A stretch of DNA of 64,000 nucleotides from Sipunculus nudus (lineage: Eukaryota; Annelida; Sipuncula; Golfingiida; Sipunculidae): contig CM049308.1 of assembly GCA_026874595.1 (NCBI GenBank), positions 39,790,527-39,854,526 on the forward strand, given 5' to 3'. This document shows, piece after piece, positions 1 through 13,700 of the stretch. The notes under the pieces were generated by a model. That model saw nothing but the letters and a program-made list of their open reading frames with translations. It had not been told where the DNA came from and ran no database searches. Positions within the stretch are counted from its first letter, which is position 1. Each line of letters opens with the position of its first letter. The position numbers and the translations under genes are program-made.

Positions 1-104
1 CATAAGATTCTCTTCATGATTGTGTGAGTAAGGTTGTGAACAAACACACAAACACACAAACAGGGATAAACGCATACCCTTCCAGTATAGGCAAAAATGT
101 GTTG

Positions 105-235
105 TGGTGATCCAGATTACAATTTAATGGATTTTCCTTAAGTATTACCCTAACCTTTCCCAGATTTTCATCATGATCTGTTAAAAAATTCAATAAAGTT
201 TGCTTACAGGCTCTAAATGTAATCCAACCAATGGT
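105..235 (+). repeat. Dispersed repeat E, fragment
   Basis: Contains TGGTGATCCAGATTACA, TTACCCTAACC and an AAATCTGTT-like block ending in CCAACCAAT. The same blocks in the same order occur at 23228-23384 and 63350-63535. Class not recognised. Confidence 0.55.
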
Positions 236-799
236 GCCAAAACCATAATACCTGAATGTCAAAAGTGAACACAATATTGCAATGATGATTGATCCAAAAG
301 ACTGCCATTACAACCATATACACACATCATGAGGCCAGTTTTACACACCTGTCTGAGCATCTTGATGTCATTGCTATTCTTATAAACCTGTATTTATATA
401 AATGAGGCGCTTACAATATGATAAGGATGTATCAGTGATAAATCACAAAACATTGCATTTTCTTATTATCCTCCAAGCTCCAGGATATGTTTATAAAGTT
501 TATGGTTTTCAGTCTGGTTTGCTGTTCATCTGACATACGTTTGTATGCAGAGATTTATCACATCTTTGCATCAGTGATAAGGTCACTTGTTTTCTGGGAG
601 ATAAAATGTAAATTGAGTTTCCTGCAGCTGATTGGCTGATATAGCTGAGATTGGGTCATTTGATTGTCTGATCTTCAGTTATGTCCAAAGTTGCTGGAAG
701 TTAAGGATACTATGGTTTAAGCACAGTCCACAAAGAATCCTTGTTTGCAAAATAACTAAATAAATATATCCTTTTCAAACTTGATATGTACACAGATAC

Positions 800-1250
800 G
801 GCTATTATGGGTGAGATGAAGAAGTACATTTAAAACGGGGTCTTTAAATGACTTTTACTAGGAGAATGACCTTGAATGACCTTTTTGGAGAAAGTCACTC
901 AAAAACTTAAATATCTCAAGAAAGGCTTGCATGGATTGATTAAAAAATTAGGTTGGCCAGCGATCTTGGATAGCTTTGTCATTTTTGGGAGCTGGAGAAT
1001 GGTTGTGCCACCTGTAATCCTTTTCTTATTTTAGTGCCTTTTAATATCCCTATCATTGCCACTTGACAATAACATGAGCAATATATTTAAAAAAACTAAT
1101 GTACATAATAAATTCTTTCATATTGTGCACATGCATATATATTTTAAAAAAGATGAAGCTTATTTAAAATGGGATCATGACCTCTTCTTTGAGAGTAGCT
1201 TTGACCTTGAATATTTGCACTTTTTATGAAAAACAAACAAAAACATTATT
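800..1250 (+). repeat. Helitron-like family D core, decayed
   Basis: The stretch TCAAGAAAGGCTTGCATGG, GATTGATTAAAAAAT, GTTGGCC, GATAGCTTTGTCATTT and GTGCCACCT parallels 46795-46890 almost block for block. A second shorter copy of the TTTAAAA...GACCTC...TTTGACCTTGAA portion follows at about 1150-1215. No termini are seen. Confidence 0.5.
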
Positions 1251-2370
1251 TTCATTATACGTGGTCAAGGCAGTTTCTGAGATATTTCATGAAGTGTGTT
1301 GGAGTAAATGCCTAGATATGAAAGAACTGGTTTAGCTAATTAATTCCGAACATTTAAACATATATGATCAATCTTTCCTTTATTTGATTTAGTAGAAAAA
1401 ATAAATGTGACTAAGAACAGGTGTAGTGATCTTTCAGCTACAATATCCCCATGGTTTTATTTTGTTAAATAATAGATGTGAAATTATCTAGTAAAAAGAA
1501 AGATCACAAGGGAAGGCTGATGTGTAGGTGTAATGAGGCATTTCCAGTTTGTAAGATTAAAAGCTGTACTGTGGTTCTGAATGTCAAGCAGGTCGTGCTG
1601 CAGGAACAAATTCATTCATGTCTTTGAAGCATTCATAAAGAACATAATATAGATTTATGGCTTTGTTTTCACACATCTGACTTTATCAGGGTCAGATTAA
1701 TGGTGCCTTTATCATCTTAACAGACTAAATACCACAACATGGTCAGTAAATGTCTGTATAGTATTAACCAGGTTTATATTTATGTATTCATACCAACAAC
1801 CACAACTGACATTATTATTGGTCATAACATGCTGATATACATTGCAATTCAAATTTGCTTTTTCTTTAAATTAAGTCTTAATAATTTAAAGTTAAGTTGT
1901 AAATATTTATTCCTTAATTAACATGGATATAATATAATTATATATATGTCAGAACACTGTTTTAATTTTAGTCTGTATCAACATTGGAAATTGAGGTGTT
2001 TATCATTCAGTTATCTTAACTTAATTGTCATAAACCACCAGTATTATCCTTTCTGCATTTGATTTAAATATGAACAAATAAAGCTAACTTTTTTTATACT
2101 CTGTCTTTTATAGGTTTCCCTTATCAGGCTTGATAAGGCATAATATTTGTATCCTCATTTACTGTCTACAGATTTAATATTGTATGTCATTGAGCAAGCA
2201 TCATCAAGGTATATAATTCACAATATACCTTGAAGTCAAATAACAAATTAATTGAAAGTGATATTGTTACATATTTTGTGAAATGAGTACTGTCAGCATC
2301 AAACTATTTTATTTCCTACTGATTTAAAAAGGACACAATATTTAAAACAGTTTTGTTTGTTTTCTTTCAG

Positions 2371-2395
2371 GATGGCTGGGATGAAAGTAGAAGAG
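2371..2395 (+). CDS. ITPK1: ITPK1 microexon (25 nt)
   Basis: Acceptor TTTCTTTCAG ends at 2370 and donor GTAAGT starts at 2396. The 25 nt carry one base completing a codon plus eight codons (MAGMKVEE). These join in phase 0 to IDLDRPLPEQG of the next exon and align with the GMEVVQLNLSRP stretch of vertebrate ITPK1 (GMKVEEIDLDRP here). The alignment across the join is the main support, since a 25-nt exon is too short to prove alone. The upstream exon must end with two bases of a codon. Confidence 0.8.
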
Positions 2396-4721
2396 GTAAG
2401 TTTTTTACTCTTATAATTAACTATTTTACATAAAATGTTTTTGTATTTTAAATATACATAAAATGTAGTATTCTCCTTAAAATATCGCAGTATCTGCCAA
2501 TATTTCATTCTAAACCAGTTTGCTTCTCCTGTATAAAAGTGGAAGGAGGCTTACACTGGGCGCAATAAAAATATTTATTTACAAAAATAGCATGCACACC
2601 ACCTAGTGGCCTTACTCTGCATCTTCATAAATCAGGCTTTGAACAGAAGTTGTTCATTGATTATTAGTATCCGCCAAAACAGAGTTTTGCAGATACTATG
2701 TTTTTGACCGGGTTCTGCCACCGCCAGAATAGTACTCTGAGACCACTGGACAGATTTTTCGGAAACTTTACACCATTATCAGGTCACCTGTGATCTGGTG
2801 CCAAAATATTTTGTGTTGCCAAAATATTTTACCTTTCCTCCCTCCAGTGCGTCCATCTGTGCGTCTGTTTTGACACATTATTCCACATATCTTTGGAACC
2901 GTTTGACCAATCAGGATAAAAATTTTACTCAAATGTAGCCCGTGGACAGCTTTATAAAATACACTAAAAATGGTGGCACCAACTGCAACCAATTCGCACA
3001 GCATCCATCCGTTCATCTGCCTGAGGATAAAATTACTCATATCTCTGCATTGGTTGGACTTTTGAAAAGAAATTTGACACCAGAAATTTTGCATGTATAT
3101 ACATTCTGGATAGCTTTCTTGATCTTATGACATATGGAACCACCTACATTCACGTTCAGGCTGCAGACATACAGGCTTATATCTCAAGACTGGTTTGACG
3201 TATTCTTCTGAAATATTGCATCTGTATAGATCTAACATAGCTCTTTATCATACGCAAAACTAGAAAACTAATATAGTAATGTCGATATAAAACTTTGTCA
3301 TGAGTTCTCAAGGAAGCAGGATTTCCTCTGTAGTCATGTGGTTTGCTAGATTGCAGACCTGTGTAGGGGATTTCTGAATTCACTCAACATTGTTGTACTT
3401 CGGTTAAACTTAATACCCAATTTAAATATTTTATTAGCAAATACTGCCTAGCAGATCCACTCTTTATGTAAAAACTGTCAATTTGAGTCCAGTTCTAAAC
3501 TTCTGATATATTTTTTTATAGATATATTTTCAGTTATTTAAATCATGATTAAATGTGTCTAGAATGACTCAGCTGATGCAGTATTACACATATTGGATAT
3601 GTAAGGTGCACTTTGAGTACAGTTGAAACGTGTCAGAAGTCACCATATATATACCGTAAGACCCCGCCTAACGACCACCTTGGTAAAGTGACCACCTCAG
3701 AATTACAATCACTTTTTTCATGGTCCTGATTTTTCCCTTTTCTTTATTTCATATATTTAACCCTACGAATTGCGGGCACCTTGTTTTTCTGTTTTACGAC
3801 AATTTTTTTGTCCCAACGGGAGATCTGAACCTCAGTTATGTGACCAGTAAGTACAGAGTAAATATTACCTGGACAGCTGTAGCAGTGGGTTGGGCGCAAA
3901 CCAGTGCATTACATCCCTAACTAGTTAATGGCAGTAGACGAAACAAGCAATTGCATAGATCAAAGGGTATTCACGGATGATCACACCAGACCAGGAATGA
4001 TTGCATCAAGGTTTTACAATTTTTATGAGGCCTGCCATTAATTATATGCATGAAACATAGAACCCAAGCTTTGATTAACTCTTGTGTGACGCCATGAATG
4101 ACCAGCCAGGCCAGCAAGCCCTTACCTTCAAGAATGTATTGGATATAGCAACCACCATTAAAGACTTTTTGTGTGATTGTGGCAAACATGACGTATGGCA
4201 TGATGTGTCTACAGAGGAGGACAAGCTGCAGGGCAAGCTGTACACGCCAAATGTCAAAGTTGGCATCTTTGGATGGATCAGTTTCTCAGGAAACAGACTT
4301 TGTCAGAGTCCTAGTCAAATGAGTCTGTTTTGTCTGAGGTTAATGTTAATGATATTCAAGCATAAATATTGTACAAGCATTCAGTACATAAAGTGAAATA
4401 TTGTTAATATAGGAGTTTGCTTGCCTTGAGATGTGCTTGGGTAAACATTTTTTTATTATCTTTAAGTTTTCTCAATTTTTCAGTAGTAACAAATTAAAAA
4501 TTATACAAAATACATTGTGTTAATTTCCTGTCTTATTATGATATTTCAGTAAGAACACATTAGTAATTCCAGATTTTAATGAATAGCTACATAGGTTATG
4601 AACGTACGGCCAGACGAGCTATTGTAAAACCCTTGATAGACAAACCACACATAGGCCACCACCTCGGAAATGCGGCCACTTTATCATGGTCCTGTCTTTG
4701 GTCGTAGTTTCGAGGTTTTAC

Positions 4722-4753
<32 letters not shown>

Positions 4754-7700
4754 TCAGTAACTGCATACAGTCACATGTGTGAGAAATTATGTAAAAATCC
4801 TTGTCTGTAAGGAGGCCAGGCAGTGAGCAGTGTTGGGCATAATGTTAAATGCTGGCCTATGACACACAGTGACATAATGCTGATTCAAGGACTCTTTGTC
4901 AGAAGTAAATAACCCTAGCTATAAGGTTCCATGACATTTAAGCCGGTCTTCAGCTCAGTCTACCATAAATGCTTAAAAATTAAAGGGGCCTACTCTGATA
5001 TCTGACGTCTGTCACCGGTAACTAAACATTATGAATCAGATTAACCTTTTATAAAAATAGCCAGAAAATGCAAAACCTAAGACACACAGACTGTTCCTAT
5101 TGTTTATATCCATGTGTTTATAACATGAAGGGGGCCAAATCAGACAAACCGGAGTTTTGTAAAAAGTGTTATTAAACTAGTGATCTTAAAGTGTCCACAC
5201 CTAGGCTACTTAACCTGACCTGGGGTAAGATGGTTTTACCTTTTATCAACACTGCTGTGGTGACTCATGGCTTGTAGATAAACAAGCTCATAAATCCTTC
5301 ACAGAGGCATTATAAGAACTTTTTCAACAGGAATTACCTAGAGTTCATTTATATGTACAAAGAGTAGGCCATAAATCACGTAAATGCCATAGGAAAGGTA
5401 GGTGAATAGCTAGCTTAAATAACCATGTGATCTTCCTCATACAAGTAACACATGTAAAAGTGTAATTAAGTGCCTATGGCTGGTAGTACTTAGAGATGTA
5501 AGTAGAAACCAAAATGTGTCTCATCCATGTAAATCAAATAAAGCAATACTTTATGACCTCATTTACCTAGACATGTAAATACTAAGGAGACATTCATTTT
5601 AAAACAAACTAGAGTTTGGCAGAATGCCTTTAAAGTTTATATATCACATAATATTTCTGTATGATTATGGACAGTAAAATAAGATATATCTATATATTAT
5701 GATGTTTCAGTGTTAGCCCAAAAAATATAACTTATTTTAAGCTGCACCAAAAAAAAAAGCTCTGTGAAATCAACACTTTGGGGAATGGGGGGGGGGGGAG
5801 CAGTGAATGATCACTAAGCTTGGCCTCCTCTGTGAATACACCCATTCAGTAGGCATTGATATTGGACTGGTGGGCCTACTAGAGTCATGACATAAGTCAT
5901 ACAGGGAAATGCATTGCAACAGCTATCCATCCTTCTGCATGGAAATTGTGGTAAGCAGCTGGTAGTCTTAACATTCAGCTATGAGTGATGAAGTGAAACA
6001 AAAGAATATGTGTGAACACACAAACCAAAGTGTGCAGTAAAAAGTCATTTCCTGTGTTGTGTACAATTTGGCTAGCACCAAGCAACTTGTGCAAGCCATG
6101 CATATATTCATGCAGTCAGAATGTCAACAAACAGACCTAGTAATATTTACCATTGTGCTGCACAAGGAAATTCTTCTTGCACATGGTAGGAGTTGTTAGA
6201 AGGTACACAAAGATATTTAACAGTTGGTCTGGTTTATTTTAGTGACAACATATCTGTAGGCCAAGAGGCATTGTCAGAAATGATGAATATATTGGCATCC
6301 TCATCAAGCCTCACAGTGTGGTTCTGGTCAAACCAAAGTGAGGCACTCTGACATCTTGATAGACTCTCTTATGTCAAATGGGCAAAAAGGTGCTAGTCAA
6401 ATGTAAGTTGAGGGAGTAATGGTATATATACTACAATATACATCTCTGTCAAATATTGTATTAAGTGAACTTCACATGTAGCTATCATTATATGATAAAA
6501 CTTAGAAACTAATGACCATATTACTATAAATGTTAAATACTGATGCTTGTATTATGTTACATTTCAGCTCTGACTAGTAAGTGCTTATATTTAAACAGTT
6601 GTCTTCATTTATATGTACAATATGATGTTATATTGGATATACATGTAGTTGCGTACATTTAATTATAGGAGAAGAATTTAAATAGGGTTTTCCCCTTTTT
6701 TCTTGTCCTCATTGCATGTTTGCAATAAAAATATTGTTAACACCAATATATATGATGGTACTAATATAAAATAGTCATAAACTAGTATGTCTGACCTGTC
6801 TACCAGAACAAGTTTACTGTCCCTGGGGATGTGAGAATGATAGAGGCTATAGTACATTGATATTGTCACTGGGAGGACATTTGAGTTGTAGTTGCTGTGA
6901 TGAAATAATTTTTGACTTCCAAATCAGCAGACTTCTTGCTTATGATGTAACAATGGTTTATTACTTTTTCTTTTTTTTCAAAAGTTTTTTATATTCATCT
7001 GACATAATGCTTCTGTGATGATGACTTAACCATAAACGTTAAATGCTGGCATGAAATGACTCTGAAGCTATACCTTCTGGGATATAGAGAATTCTCATTT
7101 TTCCCAGCTATGAATTTCAAAACTGAATTCCAGTCTCTTCCAGGATAATGAGAATTCTCAGTCTTCCTAAGAGAGACTGGAATTTTCTTTTATCTGCAGA
7201 AGAATGAGAAATTCTTACTCTTCTTTTGAAGAACCGGAAGCATTTCATACCATCTCTTGATCCTCTTTTGTGGATCCTCCCAGATTCCCATTCTTCCTCT
7301 GACATATATACCGGTACATAGAAAGTAAAGACAAGACAAATATGAACATGTCTCAATTTCAGGTGAATGGTGCCTTGATTATTCTTCTTGCAAATTTGCT
7401 ACTTAAGTAATCTCCAAGTCCTAATTATCCACGACAAATTCTTTAATTCTCTAGAGAGACTAACTTGACACTGTCACTACTTACTACTTGCATGAAATTT
7501 GTGCATTCAACTATTAAAATATTACAGCCATATAATAAAAAATAATTGCAATAATAAATGTAGTCATGTTAAACCTGAAATACCTGGTTTGCTATGTTGT
7601 ATTGAACTGGCCATTTGAAATGTCTCAGTGAAGTATTAACACATTTGTAATACTAAAGAAAATTAAAACAACTTAAACTATAAATGAACTAAATAAGACT

Positions 7701-10700
7701 ACTAATTTTACTGGATTTATCCCCTAGTTTGACATGTTGGTTCCTGGTATTTTAGTATTTTATAATACTATATGGTAATAATATCACCACATCACAGACT
7801 GCCCTGTGTTCCCTTACCTCTACAATACTCCTACACAGTGTGTTATTGTATTGTTTTTCAGTAGCTGTCACCCTTTGATGTATGATAGACCACTTTGATA
7901 ATATGTTTTGTGTGGGTGGTTTTATTTCTTTGGGAAGTTTATCTAGTGTACTTGTCATCACAAGTTTGTGAAACATCAAGGATTATTTGGAATTGTTGAT
8001 ACTTAATACTTATCCTACTGGTAATACTAATATCACTCCTAACTGGTGATAATCTTATTCTTGTCTCTTTTAAATGTTTCCCCTTGTCCTTCATACACAA
8101 TTATCGGATGGTTGGTTGGTCTTAACTGAATTGACTAAGTCTGCATATGATTTTCAAGGCATTTTGTAGAAAATAGAATGTTTCTGTGTATGTTATCTGA
8201 TTGTATATATGTTCTTGCTATACATAATATAGTGTTAAGATGACAGATGAAAATGGTTTGATTCTATTGATTATCATATTTGAGGTCAGTTGTGTATAGT
8301 TCTGTTTGTTAAGATGACGGATGAACATGGTTTGATACTGTTGTATTCATATTTGAGGTCAGTTGTGTATAGTTCTGTTTGTTAAGATGACAGATAAATG
8401 GTGTCAGTTTACCTGAACCTGATCGTGTGGGATGGGGAGTATCCTGATCTACAATCATGCATCCTTCATTAACTTAACTTCATCTCTGTTCTCAAAACAC
8501 ACTGGAGGATGTGAACCAGATTCATATTTGATAAACACATGATTAAAATATTCTCAAAATGGGGACAATTATGTAAAGCAGTTTTCCTTTATTTCATGTT
8601 TTGTCTTTTGTATTGATATTGTCACCAGGTGAAACTGGTGACATCAGTTTAGTTAAAAGTAATGTTTAATTGCATTAATAACTATTTTATAATTCCTGTT
8701 GCATGTATTATAATGGGAGTCAATCAGGTCTTATTGCAAAAGGGAACTTTGTATAATTTTGTGTCTATCAGGTGCCAACAATTACCAACTGATGTATTTT
8801 TGTAATTTCATTGGTCATTGGTCATTCTCATACTGCAAAGTTGGAGAAGTGTAGGCAGGGGTGGGGGAGATTATTGAGAAACAACAGAATAGAGCAAGGA
8901 AGAGTAGAGAAATTAGAAAGAGAGACAGAGAGTAGAGAGATCTGTAACCATTTGGACCAACATAAGATTGTACATTTGTGAAAAATAAAGAACGTCATAT
9001 CAACATTAAGAAAAAATTGTGAACTAATCCCTCAAGCTCACCCTAACCCTAAGCACTGACCAAGCAACAAACCATAAACTTGGATAGAATATTGCTGCTT
9101 TAGGTTATTTGTGCTCTGCTGCATGTACAGGTTTCAGCTAGATAAAAATACAATATCAGACAAGCCTGCAGCCTTGTAATGTTGTGATCTTTGAAGTTAG
9201 CAACCTATCACCTGGGGGCTTGTACAGGATAAGAACCACTTTTGCATAAACAAAAAATTAAAGTTGCTGCTACTGATGTATCAGCTAAGCTCATTTTAAC
9301 TGCGTTATCTGTTGTGGTGTTTTCACCTTTCCCCAAACCAGTGCATACGCTGTGGTAGTTTTCAGACATGGTGTATTTTCATACTAAGTGCTAAAGCGTT
9401 AAAAGATGTTATGTCTAACATTAGAAGGAAGTCCATTTTTGTGCTTTCTCCACTTAAATACTTCAATCAAAAGGTAAAGTTAAAAAAGAGAAAACAATTT
9501 TATGGATGTATCTGATATTAACTGCTCCAGTAAGAGGAACAAACTTAAAGATTTATTTAAGCAGATTGTGTGCAGAAGCTGATCTGGGGGGGGGGGGGGG
9601 GGGGTGGTCCAGGGGGTTTGGACCCCCTCTTTTACATCCACAGCAACCTTTTTTTTTGGGGGGTCAGACAAAATATTTTGGCCTGGACCCACCCCCACCC
9701 CCCTTTTCTGGACCATGGGACCCTTTTTAGCAAACCTGTGACCTTATGCGATGCTGCAGCATCGTCCGTCAGCCGTCCGCCGTCCAGTGCTGGCTTTCCG
9801 CCATCCATGGCTGTAAGTCAGAAACTGTGGGAGCTAGCAGCTCCAAATTACATGTAAGAATTCGTCACATGTGAAACTTGGTGCCCTGGAGCTTATATTG
9901 GGTATCTGCATTTATTGAGATTTTATAGAGAAAAAGCTTAAAAACCTTTAAAAATCTTCTTCTCTAAAACTGTCCAGCCAAATTGTCCAATATTTCACAG
10001 AAATGATCCCTGGAACAATCTCTCTCAAGTTTGTTCGAATGGTTCCAGTTTGGAGATTTTTGGCCAAGTTACAGGAGGTTGAACTTAGTCATCTGTCCAA
10101 AAAAGCACACTAAAATTATGATCTCAGAAACGGCTAGAGCTATAATCACCAAATTTTATACCAATGTTTGTCACATATGTCATATCTGATTTTGAGGTAT
10201 TGGTGGCGCCACCTACATTGATGTGTTTTGTACAAGCCAAAATGTAATTTTAAACTCTTCTAGCTTATACACTGATTTATGATGAAACTGTTCAGCCGAT
10301 TGGTTTAAACTTCACAAGGATTATACTATGGTAGGGCTCTGCCAGTTTTATCTCACATAACTCTTCATCATAGGCAAAACTGGTGGCGCCACCTGCAACC
10401 ACTTATGCACAGCGTTCATCTGTTCATCTGCCTTGGGATAAAATCACTGATATCTCAGCAGTGGTCTGACTTATCCACCTGAAATTTTGCAGGTTTATAC
10501 ATCTTGGACAGCTTTCTAGATTTATGACAGGTGGCGCCACCTACATTCATGTTTACTCTGCAGACATCCAAGCTCATATATCCGGAACTGTTTGACCGAT
10601 TGGGCCAAAATTTTGCATGTGAATAGATCTCACATAGCTCTTCATCATAGGCAAAACTGGTGGCACCACCTGCAACCATAATGCACAGCATCCATCTGTT

Positions 10701-13700
10701 TATCTGCCTTGGGATAAAATCACTCATATCTCAGCAGTGGTCTGACTTATCCACCTGAAATTTTGCAAGTTTATACATCATGGACAGGTTTCTTGATTTT
10801 ATGACAGGTGGCACCACCTACATTCACATTTACTCTGCAGACATCCAAGCTCATAACTCGGGAACCGTTTGACCGATTGGGCCAAAATTTTGCATGTGTA
10901 TCTAGATCTCGCATAGCTCTTCACCTGCAACCATTTTTGCACAGCGTCCATCTGTTCATCTGCCTTGGGGTAATATCACTCATATCTCAGCAGTGGTTTG
11001 ACTTATCCTTCTTAAATTTTGCAGGTTTATACATCCTGGACAGGTTTCTCGATTTTATGACAGGTGGTGCCACCTACATTCACGTATACTCTGCAGACAT
11101 TCAAGCTCATATCTCGGGAACCGTTTGACTGATTTGGCCAAAATTTTGCTTGTATATAGATCTCACATAGCTCTTCATCATAAGCAAAACTGGTGGCGCC
11201 ACCTGCAACCACTTATGAACACCGTCCATCTGTTCATCTGTCTTGGGATAAAATCGCTCATATCTCAGCAGTGGTTTGACATATCCACCTGAAATTTTGC
11301 AGGTTTATACATCCTGGACAATTTTCTCGATTTTATGACAGGTGGCACCACATTCATTCACGTTTACGCTGCAGACATCCATGCTAATATGCAACACACC
11401 TCACTCTATTCCCCTTGCCACTTAATCCAAGCCTCACTTCACCCGTCCCACTCTGATTTCTGTGGATACACATAGTCGCTTGTCGACTACCTATATTCTA
11501 GTTTTAAAATGTCCTAGTCTGAAACTTGCAGGTCCTAAATGTCCATTTTGCTGAAATCATAATGACTAAGGAAGATATGCAGGTTTTAAAAGGATCAATA
11601 TTAAATTTTAAAAATAAACGTCCATTCATACTCCCAAACTTTGCACAGGTTCGCATTAGGCCTGTAGGCATTGTTTTGTTAGCTCAGCTGACTATAAGTC
11701 ATCTGAGCTATAGTCATGGTCCATTGTCCGTCATCCGTCCGTCTGTCTGTCCGTCCATCCGTCCGTCCGTCCGTCTGGATGTCCGTCCGTAAGACTGGCA
11801 CGTTTTGACACCGTTGGACCTAGATGAATGTTATTATTTTCTGTATGTGATTCATTCTTATTCTAGGCTATGCTACATTTTAGATTTTGTATTGTACCAC
11901 CAGGGTAACAATGATTAAAGTGTACATTTAATTGTGTCCACAAAGTGGTGTATTGCTATGAAAGTGTGGATGTTCATGAGATAAGTAATTCCTTACTTCA
12001 GAGGAGTAAAAACTTCACCAGGTGTGAAATTGACTATTAATTTCAGTAATTAATTAAAACTTGGATAGTAATTAGCACAATGATATTGTTTGTTTCTCAT
12101 TCAACCAACAGTGTGTAAACCTTATTTGAAAAGATGTTTTATTTTATCAAATTTACTGAATCTTTTATTTTATTTTGGTGAATAAAATTAAGCAGGTACT
12201 GAAAACTCCAATGTGCAAAACTTTTTAATAGTGATTCAAGGAATATTCTTGTAGATGCCATGTTGTGGCATTATTTTCTTTTAAATTCAGTTTAAACATT
12301 TATGATTTAAAAATAATAAAATATATGTGTATGCATAATATGACCCAATATGAGCTACACTCTGGATATATGATGATTGCAACTTTTGCAACAATTCTAA
12401 TATTTTAACTTATAGTTTCAGTTTTTTACTTTGTATATATAATGATTGCAACTTTTGCAACAATTCTAATATTTTAACTTATATTTTCAGGTTTTTTCAT
12501 TTAAAATTTATAAAACCTGTAAATAAAAAAAAATGATTCAGATAAAAACTTCTTAATGGAAAAAGTGGATATGCTTAAAAAAAAATAGGCTTATATATAA
12601 ACTTAAATGCATTATTCCCTTGAAAGTGAAATAAAGGTATTAGTCCATTCTGTCCACTTGCCTGTCCATCTGTAAATTTTCCATCTGTAAATTTTCATAC
12701 ATTACAGTATCTCAAAACTTTTACTGTTTTTCTTCATGACAGTCTTGTCAGAGTATTAGTTTGCAATCATATATTTAGAACTTTACTATAACCAAGTAGG
12801 AGGGCCCCTTTCCTCTTAGCTTTTCATATTCTTATATAAATGAAAAACATTACAATAGAATATTTCTACATCCACCTTCGTGCTGCCCTCACTTTTCCCT
12901 TCTCCGAACCCCATCCCAAAGTCAGCCTCAGTAAGCAAGAACAAGATGAATCAGATATATTCATACTTTAATATTTTATATAACTATTCGTCCATAGGTA
13001 CCTATGTACATGCCAGAAATTATGTCAATATTGTGTAATATGTAGACATAGTGGGCATCACAATAATGTACCTTGTCAAGACTAAAGAGATATTGTGTCA
13101 TACAGTCACAAATTCATAAATCACTTCATCAGCATAGTTAATCATAACATCATATCTGTCAAATTGAAAGCTTGCAGACTACCATACACTTTAGATCCTT
13201 CAACAAATAGCCTTATCATCATTCTACTACTGCTTATTACTGCTGTCATTGCATTCATATTTGCTCAAATATATCACAATTTTCTACACCTCTTTAATAA
13301 ATAAAAAATAAACCACTATATATGACTCTATTAATCCATCAGTCAGGTTATTTCATTTATCATTTACTCACATATTACATTACATTCCTTTATAATAGCC
13401 CAACATGTCCATGATATTCATAAGCTTTATCAACTCGATATAGTATCACAGTGGAGAAACATTTATGGTCCAATCACGATCAGCTGAGCGCCGTGACCCA
13501 TGGGTCCCTTGTTTTTGGACAGTCCTCCTGGTTTGGATCCCCCCTTTTTCTAAATTCTGGATCCGCCCCTGGTGTGTGTTTCTTCCTGGTTAGTGTCCAT
13601 ATCTCCAGTGGAACAGGAATATTTAATGTTTATAGCATATCACAGAGGGACTTGATATAAAGTAAAATTAGTGTTCAAAGTTAATGTTAATTGAATTATG

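Larger units (their letters stand above)
1..2370 (+). other. Upstream part of an ITPK1 intron
   Basis: Because the 2371 exon begins mid-codon behind a good acceptor, this stretch is the 3' part of an intron. I see no GYWLSEKK-like exon in any frame. It holds a dispersed repeat fragment (105-235) and a decayed core related to the repeat at 46563 (about 800-1250). The rest is AT-rich unique-looking DNA. Confidence 0.6.
11681..13511 (+). mobile_element. Helitron-like family A element (probable pair of ends)
   Basis: Left end AGCTCAGCTGACTATAAGTC abuts the family C end and is followed by a GTCCGTCC-rich tract (11730-11790). The right end at 13481-13511 is CAGCTGAGCGCC, the palindrome GACCCATGGGTC, then CCTTG before TTTTT. 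An internal block ACATGCCAGAAATTATG (about 13011) is typical of the family's core (15575 and 16121). Pairing these ends into one 1.8-kb element is an inference. Confidence 0.45.

Noticed and set aside
3654-4722. A ~1.07-kb DNA transposon with inverted ends at 3654 and 4722
   Set aside because: The right-hand 100 bp (4622-4722) has its own left end, so two separate short MITEs explain it better. The 104-codon frame between them shows no transposase motif.
8234-8398. Short duplications as CRISPR-like arrays
   Set aside because: Units abut with no unique spacers and the genome is clearly eukaryotic; same reasoning for 12370-12510 and 34255-34810.
9506-9857. Proline/glycine-rich overlapping frames
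   Set aside because: Produced by the G18 run and C-rich tract of a repeat fragment.
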